From Gracilaria domingensis (lineage: Eukaryota; Rhodophyta; Florideophyceae; Gracilariales; Gracilariaceae), in NCBI GenBank assembly GCA_022539475.1, contig VCMS01000256.1:1-64000 (forward strand): a stretch of 64,000 bases of DNA, written 5' to 3'. Below are positions 53,483-63,562 of the stretch, in pieces. The translations under genes and the position numbers were made by a program. The notes under the pieces are model-generated. The model was not told the origin of the DNA, did not search any database, and saw nothing but the letters and a program-made list of their open reading frames with translations. The first letter of the stretch is position 1. Each line of letters opens with the position of its first letter.

Positions 53483-54057
53483 CACCTCAACGAGGAATGA
53501 TCCGTGTACACGGTGAAGTGCACACCTAGCAGATAGGGACGGAGGGTGGGTAATGACCACACGACAGCCAGGCACTTTTTCTTCGAAACGGAATAGTTCC
53601 GTTCATGAACGTTAAGCGAAAGTGACCAGTATCTGATGGGTTTTCGTTCTCCCCCGGGAGTGGTTTGGAACAGCGCGCAGCCTACTTGGTATTCGCTCGA
53701 GTTCGTGTCCACGGAGAACGGCAATCCCGATTTTGGTAACGATAGAATTGGGATTGATGTAACAACCTCCTTCAAGGAGTTGAACGCTTCCGCTTGTGCG
53801 GGCATGAAGGGGTTCAGTTTTGGTGGCTGAACTTTTCGCAAGAGAGCATTAAGCGGAGCCGCAATGTTTGAAAAGTTCGGTACAAACCGTCTGTAGATGT
53901 TGACCAACCTTAGGAAGGAGCCTAATTCCGTTTCAGTTCGCGGTTGCTTCGCCTTGGAGAGTGACTTGACGCCAGCTTCCTGGATCTTCAGCCGTCCTGG
54001 AAAGATAATGTGTCCAAGAGGTTTGGTGGTGTCGGTGAAGAATTCACACTTCCTCAA
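53483..54057 (-). pseudogene. E2 reverse transcriptase thumb and RNase H N-terminal part
   Basis: Reads KCEFFTDTTKPLGHIIFPG, then IYRRFVPNFSNIAAPLN, then FSVDTNSSEYQVGCALF (RNase H first motif; the usual DTDAS has become DTNSS, losing the catalytic Asp position) and YSVSKKKCLAVVW (the usual SEKECLAVVW Glu is lost). It ends at the MITE. Confidence 0.8.
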
Positions 54058-54822
54058 CTTGAGGGATATTCATGCTTCACGCAAAGTGGTCATCACGTGC
54101 CTGACATGGGTGAGATGATCGTCCAGATTACTGGAAAACACGAGGATATTGTCAAGATAGACGAGGCAGGTCCGCCACTTGAAGCGGCTCAACAAGATGT
54201 TGATGGCCCGCTGGAACGTAATGGGCGCGTTGGTTAAGCCGAAAAGCATCCGCTTGAAGCGGTAGGAGCCCGAGTGGCACACGAACGCCGTCTTATCGCG
54301 GTCTTCCTCCCTAACGGGGACTTGCCAGTATCCCCAGTTGGCATCCAATGCCGTGAAAACGGTAGCGTCACCGATCGAATCGATACACTCGTCCATACGA
54401 GGGATTGGGTAAGCATCTCTTACCGTCACGACATTGAGCCGGCGATAGTCGACAGAGAACCTCCAGGTTCCGTCGGCCTTGAGAGCCAGTACCACTGGGG
54501 ATGCCAACGGCGATTGCGTGTGTTCGATGACACCTGCGCGGAGCATCTTGTCCACTTGGAGCTGTTCTTCCTCCCGAGCTTTCGGTCCTGTCCTGTAAGG
54601 GGGTTGTGAAACCGGACGCATGTTCGGTAACAAATCGATACGGTGTTCCGTTACATTTATCTCTCTAAGAGAGCCATCCCACATTGGGATAAACTCCCGT
54701 AACATGTCTCTTAGTCTTTCACGGTGCGACTCCGGTACATGACCGAGATCAAGTTCCTCGAGCGCCTTTGAGGGGTCAATCTTGTCGTAGCTCGTGGGCT
54801 TACGCTCTTCTGTCCCTGACAC
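54058..54822 (-). pseudogene. E2 reverse transcriptase fingers and palm
   Basis: Open from 54822 to a TGA at 54070-54072 that replaces the Trp of REAWISLKL (Trp in E1). LPNMRPVSQPPYRTGPKARE, FTALDANWGYWQVPV (first catalytic Asp present) and CLVYLDNILVFSSN: the YxDD active site reads YLDN, so the second metal-binding Asp is replaced by Asn (G to A on the coding strand). Confidence 0.85.
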
Positions 54823-54825
54823 AGG

Positions 54826-55865
54826 TTATGGTTCCGAGTCAGTCGGTTTCTTCTCCGTTGCGAAGGTACCGGTACCCGCGGAAACAGCAGTAACTGCAGC
54901 TCCCTCCCCCTCCTTAGATGAAGCGACGTCCTCTTCGGAGGTAACTAGTCCGAGGACATCGGCAGCCGTCATCTTCGTCGGAAGCATCACGAGTAGGTGT
55001 GGTGTCACACACCCAATGACTTGGTTATTCACCAGATACTGGGGGGTGCTGTCAAGATTGGCGACGAGTATTCGAAACGGAGTATCTGGTGTGACTTGCA
55101 CAACACCATTCGCGGCAGCGAGTTGGCACCTCTCGTAAAACGATGTAAGTGGTTGAATAACCCAAAGAGCGTGTTGACGGGAATTAACTGGCACCATGAC
55201 TTTGACTGAGGTGGAATGCGAATCGCCGAAGCGACGCGACGTTTTGTGGACTCGCGTGACGCCGGTGCTGGAGCCTGCGCAGCAGGGAGAGGAACTTGCT
55301 TTCGTGATGACCGCTTCAGCGGACGACGGACGATCGGGACTGACGAACCATCGTCGAGTTCTACACTCCTGAGGCGGGGCCTAATTGCGTCGACAAATCT
55401 GTCGCAGTAATCGTAACCCAAAATGACTGGGGAAGCCAATGACCGACAAACGATGAAGTCGACCTTCACCACGAAAGTTCCCAAACGCACGACTAAGTCG
55501 ATTGTTCCCACCGTTGTTAACGGGTTGCTATTTGCGTCAGCGACATCAAGAAGCACCCTGTGGCTGATACGTTCCCGCAATTACGGTGTGAGAAGGGACT
55601 TTACGATGAAGTTTGGACCTGCACCTGTGTCTATTACAGTCAGATAACGCACCATAAACTGGGGGCTGAGGCCAAGGTCAGCGTACACCTTATAGTTTCG
55701 CTTGGCCATCACCATGATTCGGTCCGGGATCCGATTATTTCTTGCCAGTATCCATGGTCGACGCAGAACACCGAGGTGCTCCGAATCCGCGTCTGCGGCG
55801 TCTTTCCTGGAGAGGACTTTCACAGGGGAGCGAGGCAACGACGCTTCGGGCGTCAAAAGCCTCAA
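54826..55865 (-). pseudogene. E2 protease and start of Pol
   Basis: 55865-55581 leads into the retropepsin site VIDTGAGPNFIVKSL, a TAA at 55581-55583, then the rest of the protease fold (SLASPVILGYDYCDRFVDAI). A frameshift near 55160-55200 leads to 55197-54826 and a stop at 54826-54828 before RT. Colinear with E1 8757-8000. Confidence 0.78.
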
Positions 55866-55903
55866 CTCTGAGGACGTCTCTACCGAAAAGGAGACTCCCT
55901 CGT

Positions 55904-56260
55904 TCAGTTTCTCTGAACTTCCGCCTGCGGCAGCTGCTCAGGTGCCTCGGCATCGAGTGCTTGGGCTCGCTGGCCGCGGGGTCCCGAATTAGCGGTATGG
56001 GGTTCGGCAACAGGCCGAGGGTTTGGATACACAGGCGGTGCTTGGACATTCAGCTGTGGCGGTGGTGTTGCGACAGCGTGAGAGAAGTCCGTCTTCACAC
56101 GCAAGTATGACGCCATAGGGACGGTTTTCTTCTCCTCCGGAGTCAATGCTTCATAGTTTAACGTGACCATGGGCATATCCATCATCGAGAGGAGGCACTG
56201 GGGTGAAATGTGACCATGCGTCTAGCAAAGGTGACATATCGGCGTTGCCATTCCCGAACG
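55904..56260 (-). pseudogene. E2 Gag C-terminus with zinc knuckle broken by TAG
   Basis: Reads CHLC, TAG (56222-56224), THGHISPQC: a CX2CX4HX4C zinc knuckle in which the first residue after the second Cys is a stop (Tyr in E1). Continues MMDMPMVTLNYEALTPEEKK to a stop at 55904-55906. Confidence 0.72.
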
Positions 56261-56632
56261 TGGGCAACCATTCCGAGAATCGGTGAACCCTACCCTGTGG
56301 CGGGTGTCCTTCCATTCAGGGCGTTGAAAACGGGTGGCTCCGTTCGCATACGGGATTCATGGTCCGTTCACACGGTTGGAATCTGCGTAAAGCAGCGTAA
56401 CATCCCGAGCCGTATCGAAAGAAGCGCCCGTCGTAGACGGTAGTTCTGTAGTTGGAATGGAACTCAGGTTTTCCTGGGCCAACTGGACGTTGTCATACTC
56501 GTCGGGGAGGCCTCGCTCGCTATCAGCGACAAAGATGGGAAGTCAGTCTCCATCATCAACGCCTTGGCGGGCTTCTACCTGGGAACAGGACCTCGTGCAC
56601 GAAGTGTGTCACCGTCTGCTAGAGCGACTGCA
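56261..56632 (-). other. Degraded E2 gag segment
   Basis: Between the capsid part and the zinc knuckle. No clean frame is visible; it corresponds to the Asp/Asn/Ser-rich spacer of E1 gag. Confidence 0.4.
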
Positions 56633-58118
56633 CTAACTCGAGGTAGGTAATCTCCGCTTATCCTCGCGATAGCGGGCGAGCAAGGTCTTGATGGCTGGAT
56701 CGTGGCCATCGACGAACATCTTACAATGTTCCCCTACGGGGTAGATCTTACGACAACGGTGGAAAGCCTTGTTCAGGCGTACCGAGTAGTCGGTTTCCGT
56801 CTCTCCAAAGTTCTGCCGGATGTCTCGGAGTGCCAGGATGGCCGTGCCGATTGCATTGTTGGTGGCGTACGATCCCAGCAAGTACTGGACTGCTTCCGAC
56901 CAGCACGTAACCTTTCCTTCGGGGGCACGAGATGAGCCTCTTACAGAGTTGCACTGGTCCTTGGCCACTCCCCGTAAGAAATAGGGTAAACCAATGTAAG
57001 CCTGGCCTTCGTTCATCCCGAGAACATCGGTCTCCGCCACAAAACGGGCGAGAAAATCAGGCATCAGGACTTGGTCGCTTCCAGAAAACGTCTGGTAACG
57101 CACTGAGAGCTGCATACGGCGGATACCGTTCTTCACCTTACCCGTCCCTCGAGGTGTGCGATCCAATGAAGAATCCTCCAAACGGTAGTACCAGTATGAA
57201 AGTAACTTCCGATACATCGGGTTCGTCGGCTTCAGCTCCTTCAACCCGGAGTCCTTCCGTCCCCTCGACCGGGTACGAACGACACTTTTGGGTAGGCGAT
57301 GATCGCTTAGAGCGTGATGAGTGCCCTGCCCGACCATCCTCGGATGAGGAATCGGGTGAGTCCGAACTATCCGGAAAATCCGGTGCGTCTTCTGACGAAC
57401 TCGAGTCCAAGTCGGAGTACTAATTGTCTTCCTTGACCTTCCGCCTGCGGCAAGATTTGCCCCGACCGGTGTTTTTGTCGCGATGCGACACTTCAACCGG
57501 CTCCACCGGAGTGGCCAGTTCCGCGATGGCGGCCTTCTCTAACCTCTCCAGACGGCTTTGAATCCTATCGAATCAGGTCTCAATTCCTTCCACGAAGGCA
57601 GCGGGTCCTCCGATGCATTCAAGCACGGAGTTGACATCGGACCGTAGGATACGGAGATCCTCTGCGAAATTCTTCACGGGAAATGTGCGAACTTTCTCCC
57701 GGAGAGTCCGGACTTCTCCCGCGAGGGAATCATGGGCTCCCATAAGGTAGTTGTGAGCGGCTGGGATCATGCCAACCTGCTCTCCCAGGGTTGTACCCTG
57801 GAAGTTGTCAACCTTCTCCAGACGGAACTGAGACGCCTCGACTGTAGGCTTCACCTGCCCAGCAGGAGCAGGTTCGGCAACGGCAGATGTCGGAGCAATC
57901 CAATTGGTGGGAGGTATCAACGGGGAGAAAGGAAGTGTCCGGCGCGCCGATGGGTTAGACGTTCGCGAGGACGGCCCGTTACCCACGGGCGATCTAGGGC
58001 GAACTGGTATCCTCGAAGGAGGCCGATCATCGGTCGGATTACCACCGTTGGTGGAACGACTGCGAGTGATCGCAGGCTCCGCATCGGAGGGCTTCCGAGA
58101 CATCGGTATCCAATCCAA
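56633..58118 (-). pseudogene. gag: E2 Gag N-terminal and capsid-like parts
   Basis: 58118-57573: Pro/Arg-rich start and a coiled-coil-like helix, to a TGA. The same frame then holds a basic segment, a TAG at 57420-57422 and a Ser/Asp/Glu tract to about 57290. A one-base shift leads to 57290-56633: GLKELKPTNPMYRKLLSYWY, LEDSSLDRTPRGTGK and the capsid-like MNEGQAYIGLPYFLRG onward. The TAG before the acidic tract sits where E1 also has a TAG. Confidence 0.78.
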
Positions 58119-58183
58119 CTGTCACTCGGAAACTTCCAAAAGAACGAACCTCAAAGAGGGTACACAATAGTGAATCAACCTTC

Positions 58184-58201
58184 TAGGTCGGGAGACAACT
58201 T
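58184..58201 (-). other. E2 candidate primer binding site
   Basis: On the element strand, next to the LTR: TTGTCTCCCGACCTAGAAGG, sharing GTCTCCCGAC and TAGAA with the E1 motif at the same distance from the LTR. The leading TGG has become TTG. Confidence 0.5.
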
Positions 58202-59000
58202 TGTATTGCAATGACTGCAAGCAGAAAAACACCACGATGACGTTCGGGATCTTCCTCTACTGAGAGCAACCCAGAGAACAGAGCCTCTATGGAATGGCAC
58301 AACTAGCCGGGTGTAAGAGCGGGGCCAAACCGTCACGACCGGGCGTTGAGAGTTAAGCAGAGAAATGTGACTCACACGTAAGCGTAGTAGCCCCAAAAGA
58401 GGGACGAAAACACAGAGTAGGGAAAGGGAAAGAGGGGAAAAACGAGAGAGATGAGAGAGGTACGGCGTATCGCCGGGGTATCCCCTATACAGGGTCGAAC
58501 ACAAACAACAAAGGTGAAACACTCCCAAAGTTGGGTTCTGCGGCGATGCAGAGTGGATAGCCGCACCGTGACAACGGGGGTCTCTCCGATAAAGAGTTGT
58601 GCGCCGCCGAAGACCAGAGTGGCTAGAGCCAAGATCCTTGAAGTAGGATCAGCCTTTGTTCGGGCACTTTACTGGTGCGACGGCGGCGACGCCGTCGCAC
58701 TAAGTAGTGTCCTCACTAAAATTAATAAGTAATGTTAACTAAACATCCCACTAATTGTGGAAAACGCCCACGTGTAGTGGCCAACCGCCGATCAGCTCCA
58801 CCGTGTCCCACGTGTCCAAACCATCTCGATGGCAACCACTAGTTACTACTAGTCATATACTGGTGTGTACCAGGCAAAGCCGTGAATGGTAATTATGACT
58901 AAATCTAGCGAAAATTCTCATAGATGAGTGTTAAACTACAGATTCCATTTGTGCATGAACCTATGAAACAATGAATTCTTCCCGGCAAAAACGCAACAAG
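58202..59000 (-). repeat. E2 5' LTR (right end approximate)
   Basis: Left end TGTATTGC (CAATACA on the element strand) is fixed by the primer-site motif. Contains AGCCGGGTGTAAGA, also present in the E1 LTR (GCCGGGTGTAAGA). A TATA-like AGTATATGA lies on the element strand near 58850. The second LTR is missing, so the right end cannot be set. A GC hairpin GTGCGACGGCG / CGCCGTCGCAC lies at 58676-58700. Confidence 0.5.
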
Positions 59001-60689
59001 TGTTAGAGACGTTTTATGCAAACATACTACAGTTTGAGAGTGTTATCTTCGATATTGAAGTTTTAATGCCCAGGTAGGACGTGATTGTCATCGAAGGATA
59101 TGGGAAGAATAAGGATCTTGCAATGAAAGGCGTCGTTGGAAAGAGGTAATATTTGTCTGGTGAAAAGCTTTAGCAATAGCTTGGCTTTGCAGATGGTTGA
59201 AAAGCATATCTGGTGCACGTGATGCTTCCTTTTACATACGTCTGTGTTCTCGTTTTGCTAGTTAGCAGTCCAAAAATGCTACTTTCGACATGCTAGTCTT
59301 TCATTTGTTAAATTGCACGTTCTGTAGTTTCCATTCAGAGGAAAAACTAGAGAAAACTAGGACTAATGAATGATTCTGAGGTATGCTACAGTAAGCTATG
59401 TTTCTGATACTAGACATCTAAAACTAGAAAGTATGAAATATGGCAGAACCGTACTTCCAGTCTCCACTTTTGCTAATGCTCTAGGTGAGTGAGCCCATTC
59501 CGGTGGTCCACCAACGGACCACATGAGAAGCCCACCGAAAGGACCAGTCTGGACGGAACGCAGCCAGCCTCCGAGAATACTACAGCTGTAACATTCATTT
59601 GCTGCAGTACCCCCCGAGCACCACCACCGCCATCCCATATCCTCAAAACACCATGATCAAACCCAGAACTCATCTTCAAAACTTCTTCATCGGCTGTTGC
59701 ATGTAACATCTTCCTTCGCCTATTCCACATACCTCGATCGCATCATCACAAAAAGCCGTAAACGGACACAAAGCTAGTAGCCATACTCAAAACAACCAAG
59801 AAACGTCTCTTCGATACCTGAACCTCTTATCTCTCCATCCCATTAAGTCCCAATCAACGTCCATGCACTTTCATCGCGGAAGCGCACAGAAACACACACT
59901 AATGCCCCAGTATCACAGGTGCCAATACAAACTCCAGGCTTTGGCTGCACATCAGTTAATGCAGACGTAGTAAGATCAGCATGAAGAAGACTTCTAGGGA
60001 TAAAAGCTATGTACAAACGAAAAGACGGAACATCTTTTCTTTCTTCAGCATCTACAATTAGATACATATGGTTATGTAGTAATTTCATTCTGCGTTAAGA
60101 CCGCGTAACGTCGAGAATGCCATATTGGTCGAGATAGCTATAAAACCTCGGAAGTACTTTTGTTATCTTTTGAAAGGGAATGATCTTCAGCACATGATCT
60201 ATCAGTGATGGATCGGAAACTGCCATAATGTTTTCTTTAGTTGATGGGAATATTTCTCGATTTGAAGAACAATATATAGTTTAACTTAGTTTTCATTGCT
60301 TTCTGTATCAAGAATTTGTTCAGTTGTTGCAAGTCCCAAACTAAGACACAAGCCAGCTAGATGTGATTTTAATGATTATTGGGATGTGACAATGACAACG
60401 GTGTCGAGCGATACATGCGTGTTGATTCGGGCACAATATCTACGTGTACATAATGAATCAGCTGATGTCGAAAGAGTACTTGGTTCTTCCTGATTGGAAG
60501 CGAAGCGGCTGATGTTGCAGGCAACGTTTTCTTTGGACAAGGGAGTCAATGGATTGCTGCGATTGAACGCAGTCAAAGCTGCCAAAATATATTTTGATTA
60601 TTGCGCAGCAGATGTTGAGGCAGGATTCCTTTTTGGCAGATGACCTGATGTCGAATACGCTGTGTAATTTCGGCACACGCCCTTGAACT
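59001..60689. other. Mostly unrecognised region
   Basis: Two minus-strand frames, 59473-59730 (includes LRIWDGGGGARGVLQQMN) and 59843-60088 (starts MKLLHNHMYLIVDAEERKDV), look protein-like but match nothing I know. They may be parts of one decayed minus-strand gene. A plus frame at 60296-60493 is also unassigned. Confidence 0.35.
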
Positions 60690-61129
60690 ACACTCATTTC
60701 CTCAGGTTTTTCGGACCGAAGCATCTTTTGCTAATTCGGCCTGGCTTAAGTCACAGTTTGGATCGGTTGTTCCTATGTTGGATGGGAAAGGAAATGAGAA
60801 CATTTTGCACTATGAAAACCGTCGCTGCAAGAGAGTTACTCGCTCTGATATGGCTACGGAGATTCATGCGGTTGTTTATCGTTTCGATAATTCTCTCTTG
60901 GGCAAAGATATGCTGTCAGAAATCTTAAGTCGTTTCGTTCCTTTTGACCGACACATTGACTAACAACCCTTTTCAGTGACGTAGCCAAGAACGCCAGAAC
61001 TCTAGAGAAGCGTTTATAGATTGACGTATCTTCATTTCTTGAAAGCAACGAAGAATGTAAACTAAGAAGTCTTTCTTGGATTTCGAAAGATGAGAATTTC
61101 GCAGACGTTTTAACGAAGGCTTGCAACTG
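60690..61129 (+). pseudogene. Ty1/copia-type RNase H remnant
   Basis: Plus strand: FRTEASFANSAWLKSQFGSV (the DASFAN...SQ.G motif with the first Asp as Glu), HYENRRCKRVTRSDMATEIH (the S.K..RVTRS...E motif), then after a frameshift near 60963 DVAKNARTLEKRL, a TAG, IDVSSFLESN, and SWISKDENFADVLTKA (the WI....N.AD.LTK end). This is the C-terminal RNase H of a copia-order Pol, which lies at the end of Pol in that group. The rest of the element is not recognised upstream. Confidence 0.78.
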
Positions 61130-61714
61130 AAGCCAGCATTCTCTCTCCAATATACTGAATGGGAACTGGTTCGAAGAGAGAGCCGAAGGCTAGGTTGAGC
61201 AGTTTGAAAAACGTTGTTCAAAAGAGGAATATGGTGAGTGTAGAATGTCTGGATAGTTTTCAGGTGGGCAGCTGGGCGAATGCTTTGAAGTTGTGCGGGC
61301 GAGTAGGTGTTTTGTGTAGGTCAAAATGGATGTGTAGAGTACACTACAAAGAATGGAAATTGCTTTGATATATTGATTTGAACGATAGATGAGAATGAAT
61401 TATTTGGTGATGGAGATGAACATAAGAAAATGTGTATGTCAAGTGGTCCGTAGCCCAATTTGAGTTCATAAGTACGCAGTATATGTTCTGCGCGCTACAG
61501 AGTGAGATATTGAGAGGAAAAATAGAATAGATTCAACAACAACGAACTACACCACAACCGAATCTGTTACATCCATCTTCAGCACGTCCCCGACACTCGT
61601 GGTTGTCGTGCTACATCGCATCTGTTTGTTCTATTGACCTCAACAGTGCACATTATACCACCGGGAAATTGCGCATGTGGTCTTCAATTCCGGCCGATTG
61701 ATAATTTTTGAAAA
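61130..61714. other. No feature recognised
   Basis: Follows the copia RNase H end and would include its 3' LTR if present; no matching second LTR is in the window. Confidence 0.4.
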
Positions 61715-61805
61715 AAATTAACTCCCTAGGAAGTGCCATTGCAATTTAATGAGGAGCGTCGATTACATGTACAGCCTCATGATCACTCAATGGCCATCGG
61801 TCCTG
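61715..61805 (+). repeat. Dispersed repeat R3, copy C (3' part)
   Basis: Matches the last 90 bp of R3 copies A and B: AATTAACTCCCTAGGAAGTG through GATCACTCAATGGCCATCGG. Confidence 0.6.
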
Positions 61806-61897
61806 CTATGGATTGGAGAGTACATCAAGTTCCAAACGCGTAGAATTGTTCCAAAAAGTTTCGCCAAAGGAATAGGAAACAAACTAGAGGTGCACCT

Positions 61898-62262
61898 CCC
61901 TGGTAATCATTTGGGTGGTACATGTACTATCTGTGCCTCACAAAAGGGTTCAAGTGTCCACTATGTGACTGTTCTGGGCGAAAAACTGATGTATGCCGTA
62001 TGTGAGTCGTATCTATGGCGTGCGCATGGTTGGTTTAGGGATGGTGTTCGCACACAACAGGCACAGTGCCAATCTCAAAAAATTACGTTTTTTTATTCTG
62101 TTACATCTGCCATCATCCGTCATGCACCAGGCACTCATACCGCACATATGCGACGCAGATACGACTTCTATACGACATTGTGCCAAACATGGCACAGAGT
62201 AGGCACCTGAACCTCGATATCAGACATGAAGCGTACATACACCACCCAAATGTTCCCCTGGG
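61898..62262 (-). mobile_element. MITE-2 copy B (inverted)
   Basis: Reverse-complement relative of 27032-27393, starting CCCTGGTAATCATTTGGGTGG and ending CCCAAATGTTCCCCTGG. Its terminal repeats match each other well. Forms an inverted pair with copy C 109 bp away. Confidence 0.78.
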
Positions 62263-62370
62263 GTGATCACAATATAGAGTATGAAGAAAACGTTGGCAAT
62301 GATGAAGTCTATTGAATCCAAGTTGACGTCCTAGTAGCAAATTCAGAAGTCTCCTTCCGCATCTCATACC

Positions 62371-62727
62371 CCAGGAGAACATATGGGTGGTGTATGTACG
62401 CTTCATGTCTGATATGGGGGCCAAGTGCCTACTCTGTGCTTAGTTTGGCACAACGTCGTATACATGTCGTACAGGTGTCGCGTGCGTGTCGTATGAGACC
62501 TCGTGCATGAAGGATGATAGCAGATGTAACGGAATAAGAAACGTATTTTTTTGAGATTGGCGCTGTTCCTGTTTTGTGCGAATGACATCCATAAACGAAC
62601 CCTGCGTACGCCATAGATACGACACACGTAGGGCATACAATTTTCGTCCGTAACAGCCACATAGTATACACTTGAACCTTTTCGTGAGGCACACGTAGTC
62701 CATATGTCACCCAAACGATTGCCAGGG
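62371..62727 (+). mobile_element. MITE-2 copy C
   Basis: Starts CCAGGAGAACATATGGGTGG and ends GATTGCCAGGG; same orientation as copy A. A TA flanks both ends, which could be target duplication, but the other copies do not confirm it. Confidence 0.78.
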
Positions 62728-63214
62728 TACGTCCGGCAAAAAGAATGCATCTCCATCCGTCAATCTAAGCGAACATGCCACGAACAGATCTTTGGGATTT
62801 GGACAGTAAGGCCAACTTCCAATTGTCGATGGAGCTGCGACTCAAGCTCGTGGCAAAAGGATCGGAAATCTTGTCCTTTGAAAAGAAATTCGTTACTAAT
62901 GACTTCCTGCCAATTTTTAAATCGTCACAGGTGGCTCTGTAACGTTGTGTATTCTTCTTCGCCACTGGCCTACAGATTCAAGCTTTTGCGTCAATTTTTT
63001 TCATTAGCAGCCAAGAATATGCTTTTGGTATAATTTTGTGCAAGGTTACACAAGTAGCGTCCTCCTGTAGTTCAGAATCTATACGCCATTTGTAACAAGT
63101 ACAGAAAATGGCGTTTTTTTGGCTACAACTGGCGGAAAACGGGCGGAAAATCGTAAGTGAGTACGCTTATCATGGGAAGAACCGCATGCCATGAGAACTG
63201 GTCTCTTCAGAAAT
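62728..63214. other. No feature recognised
   Basis: Short frames only on either strand; no repeat shared with the rest of the window. Confidence 0.4.
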
Positions 63215-63562
63215 TCAAACATGGTAGTACGACAGATGCATCATAATTTTATTTCTAGGGTTTAGAAGAAGTGAACCGTTACTGACCTGCGGTAGGAGCC
63301 CTGTGCGGCTTCGAAAACGTATTAGGTTGAATAGAAATTGCCTCGGGCCGAGAAGTAGAAGAACGTCCAAATGATATCCTATAGATCTTGAAGCTCGATA
63401 TGTGGAGCAAACCCTTTGGGGTCTCTTGGTTTTATTAACTCTTTTAAGGATTCGTGCCTGAGTGATGAAGGTGTTGTTAAGTGGTGGATATGATCCCTTC
63501 AAGGGAGGAATAAGCGTTGGTTTTACCTGACCTTTCTTAGGTGGACTGGACTCTGACACCAT
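63215..63562 (-). pseudogene. Ty1/copia-type Gag start (minus strand)
   Basis: ATG at 63560-63562 opens MVSESSPPKKGQVKPTLIPP followed by LKGS. A short charged N-terminus leading to a P.L.G motif is how many copia Gag proteins begin. The downstream sequence lacks the expected W..W..., so the ORF is probably internally damaged or deleted. The assignment rests on the adjacent primer site and LTR. Confidence 0.45.
63548..63561 (-). other. Copia-type primer binding site (initiator Met tRNA-like)
   Basis: On the minus strand TGGTGTCAGAGTCC, one base after an LTR end reading CATCATGCA. It closely resembles the plant copia site TGGTATCAGAGC complementary to initiator Met tRNA. It overlaps the gag ATG (A-TGG-TG). 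Confidence 0.6.

Larger units (their letters stand above)
48811..59000 (-). mobile_element. E2: older, 3'-truncated chromodomain Ty3/gypsy element
   Basis: Same gene order and strand as E1: LTR at right (from 58202), primer-site-like motif, gag (58118-55904), protease (about 55640), RT, RNase H, integrase, long linker, chromodomain, convergent antisense ORF (48811-49640). Stops (TGA, TAG and TAA), frameshifts and a MITE insertion disrupt nearly every domain, so it is older than E1. The left end, including the rest of the antisense ORF and the 3' LTR, is missing; the break lies at or just left of 48811. The right boundary of the LTR is approximate. Confidence 0.85.

Noticed and set aside
30960-61220. 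Short shared string TTGAGCAGTTTGAAAAA at about 30968 and 61196
   Set aside because: Only about 17 bp with unrelated flanks; likely chance.
61749-62756. Many ORFs on both strands over the inverted repeats
   Set aside because: They follow MITE-2 copies and read differently on each; no protein family.
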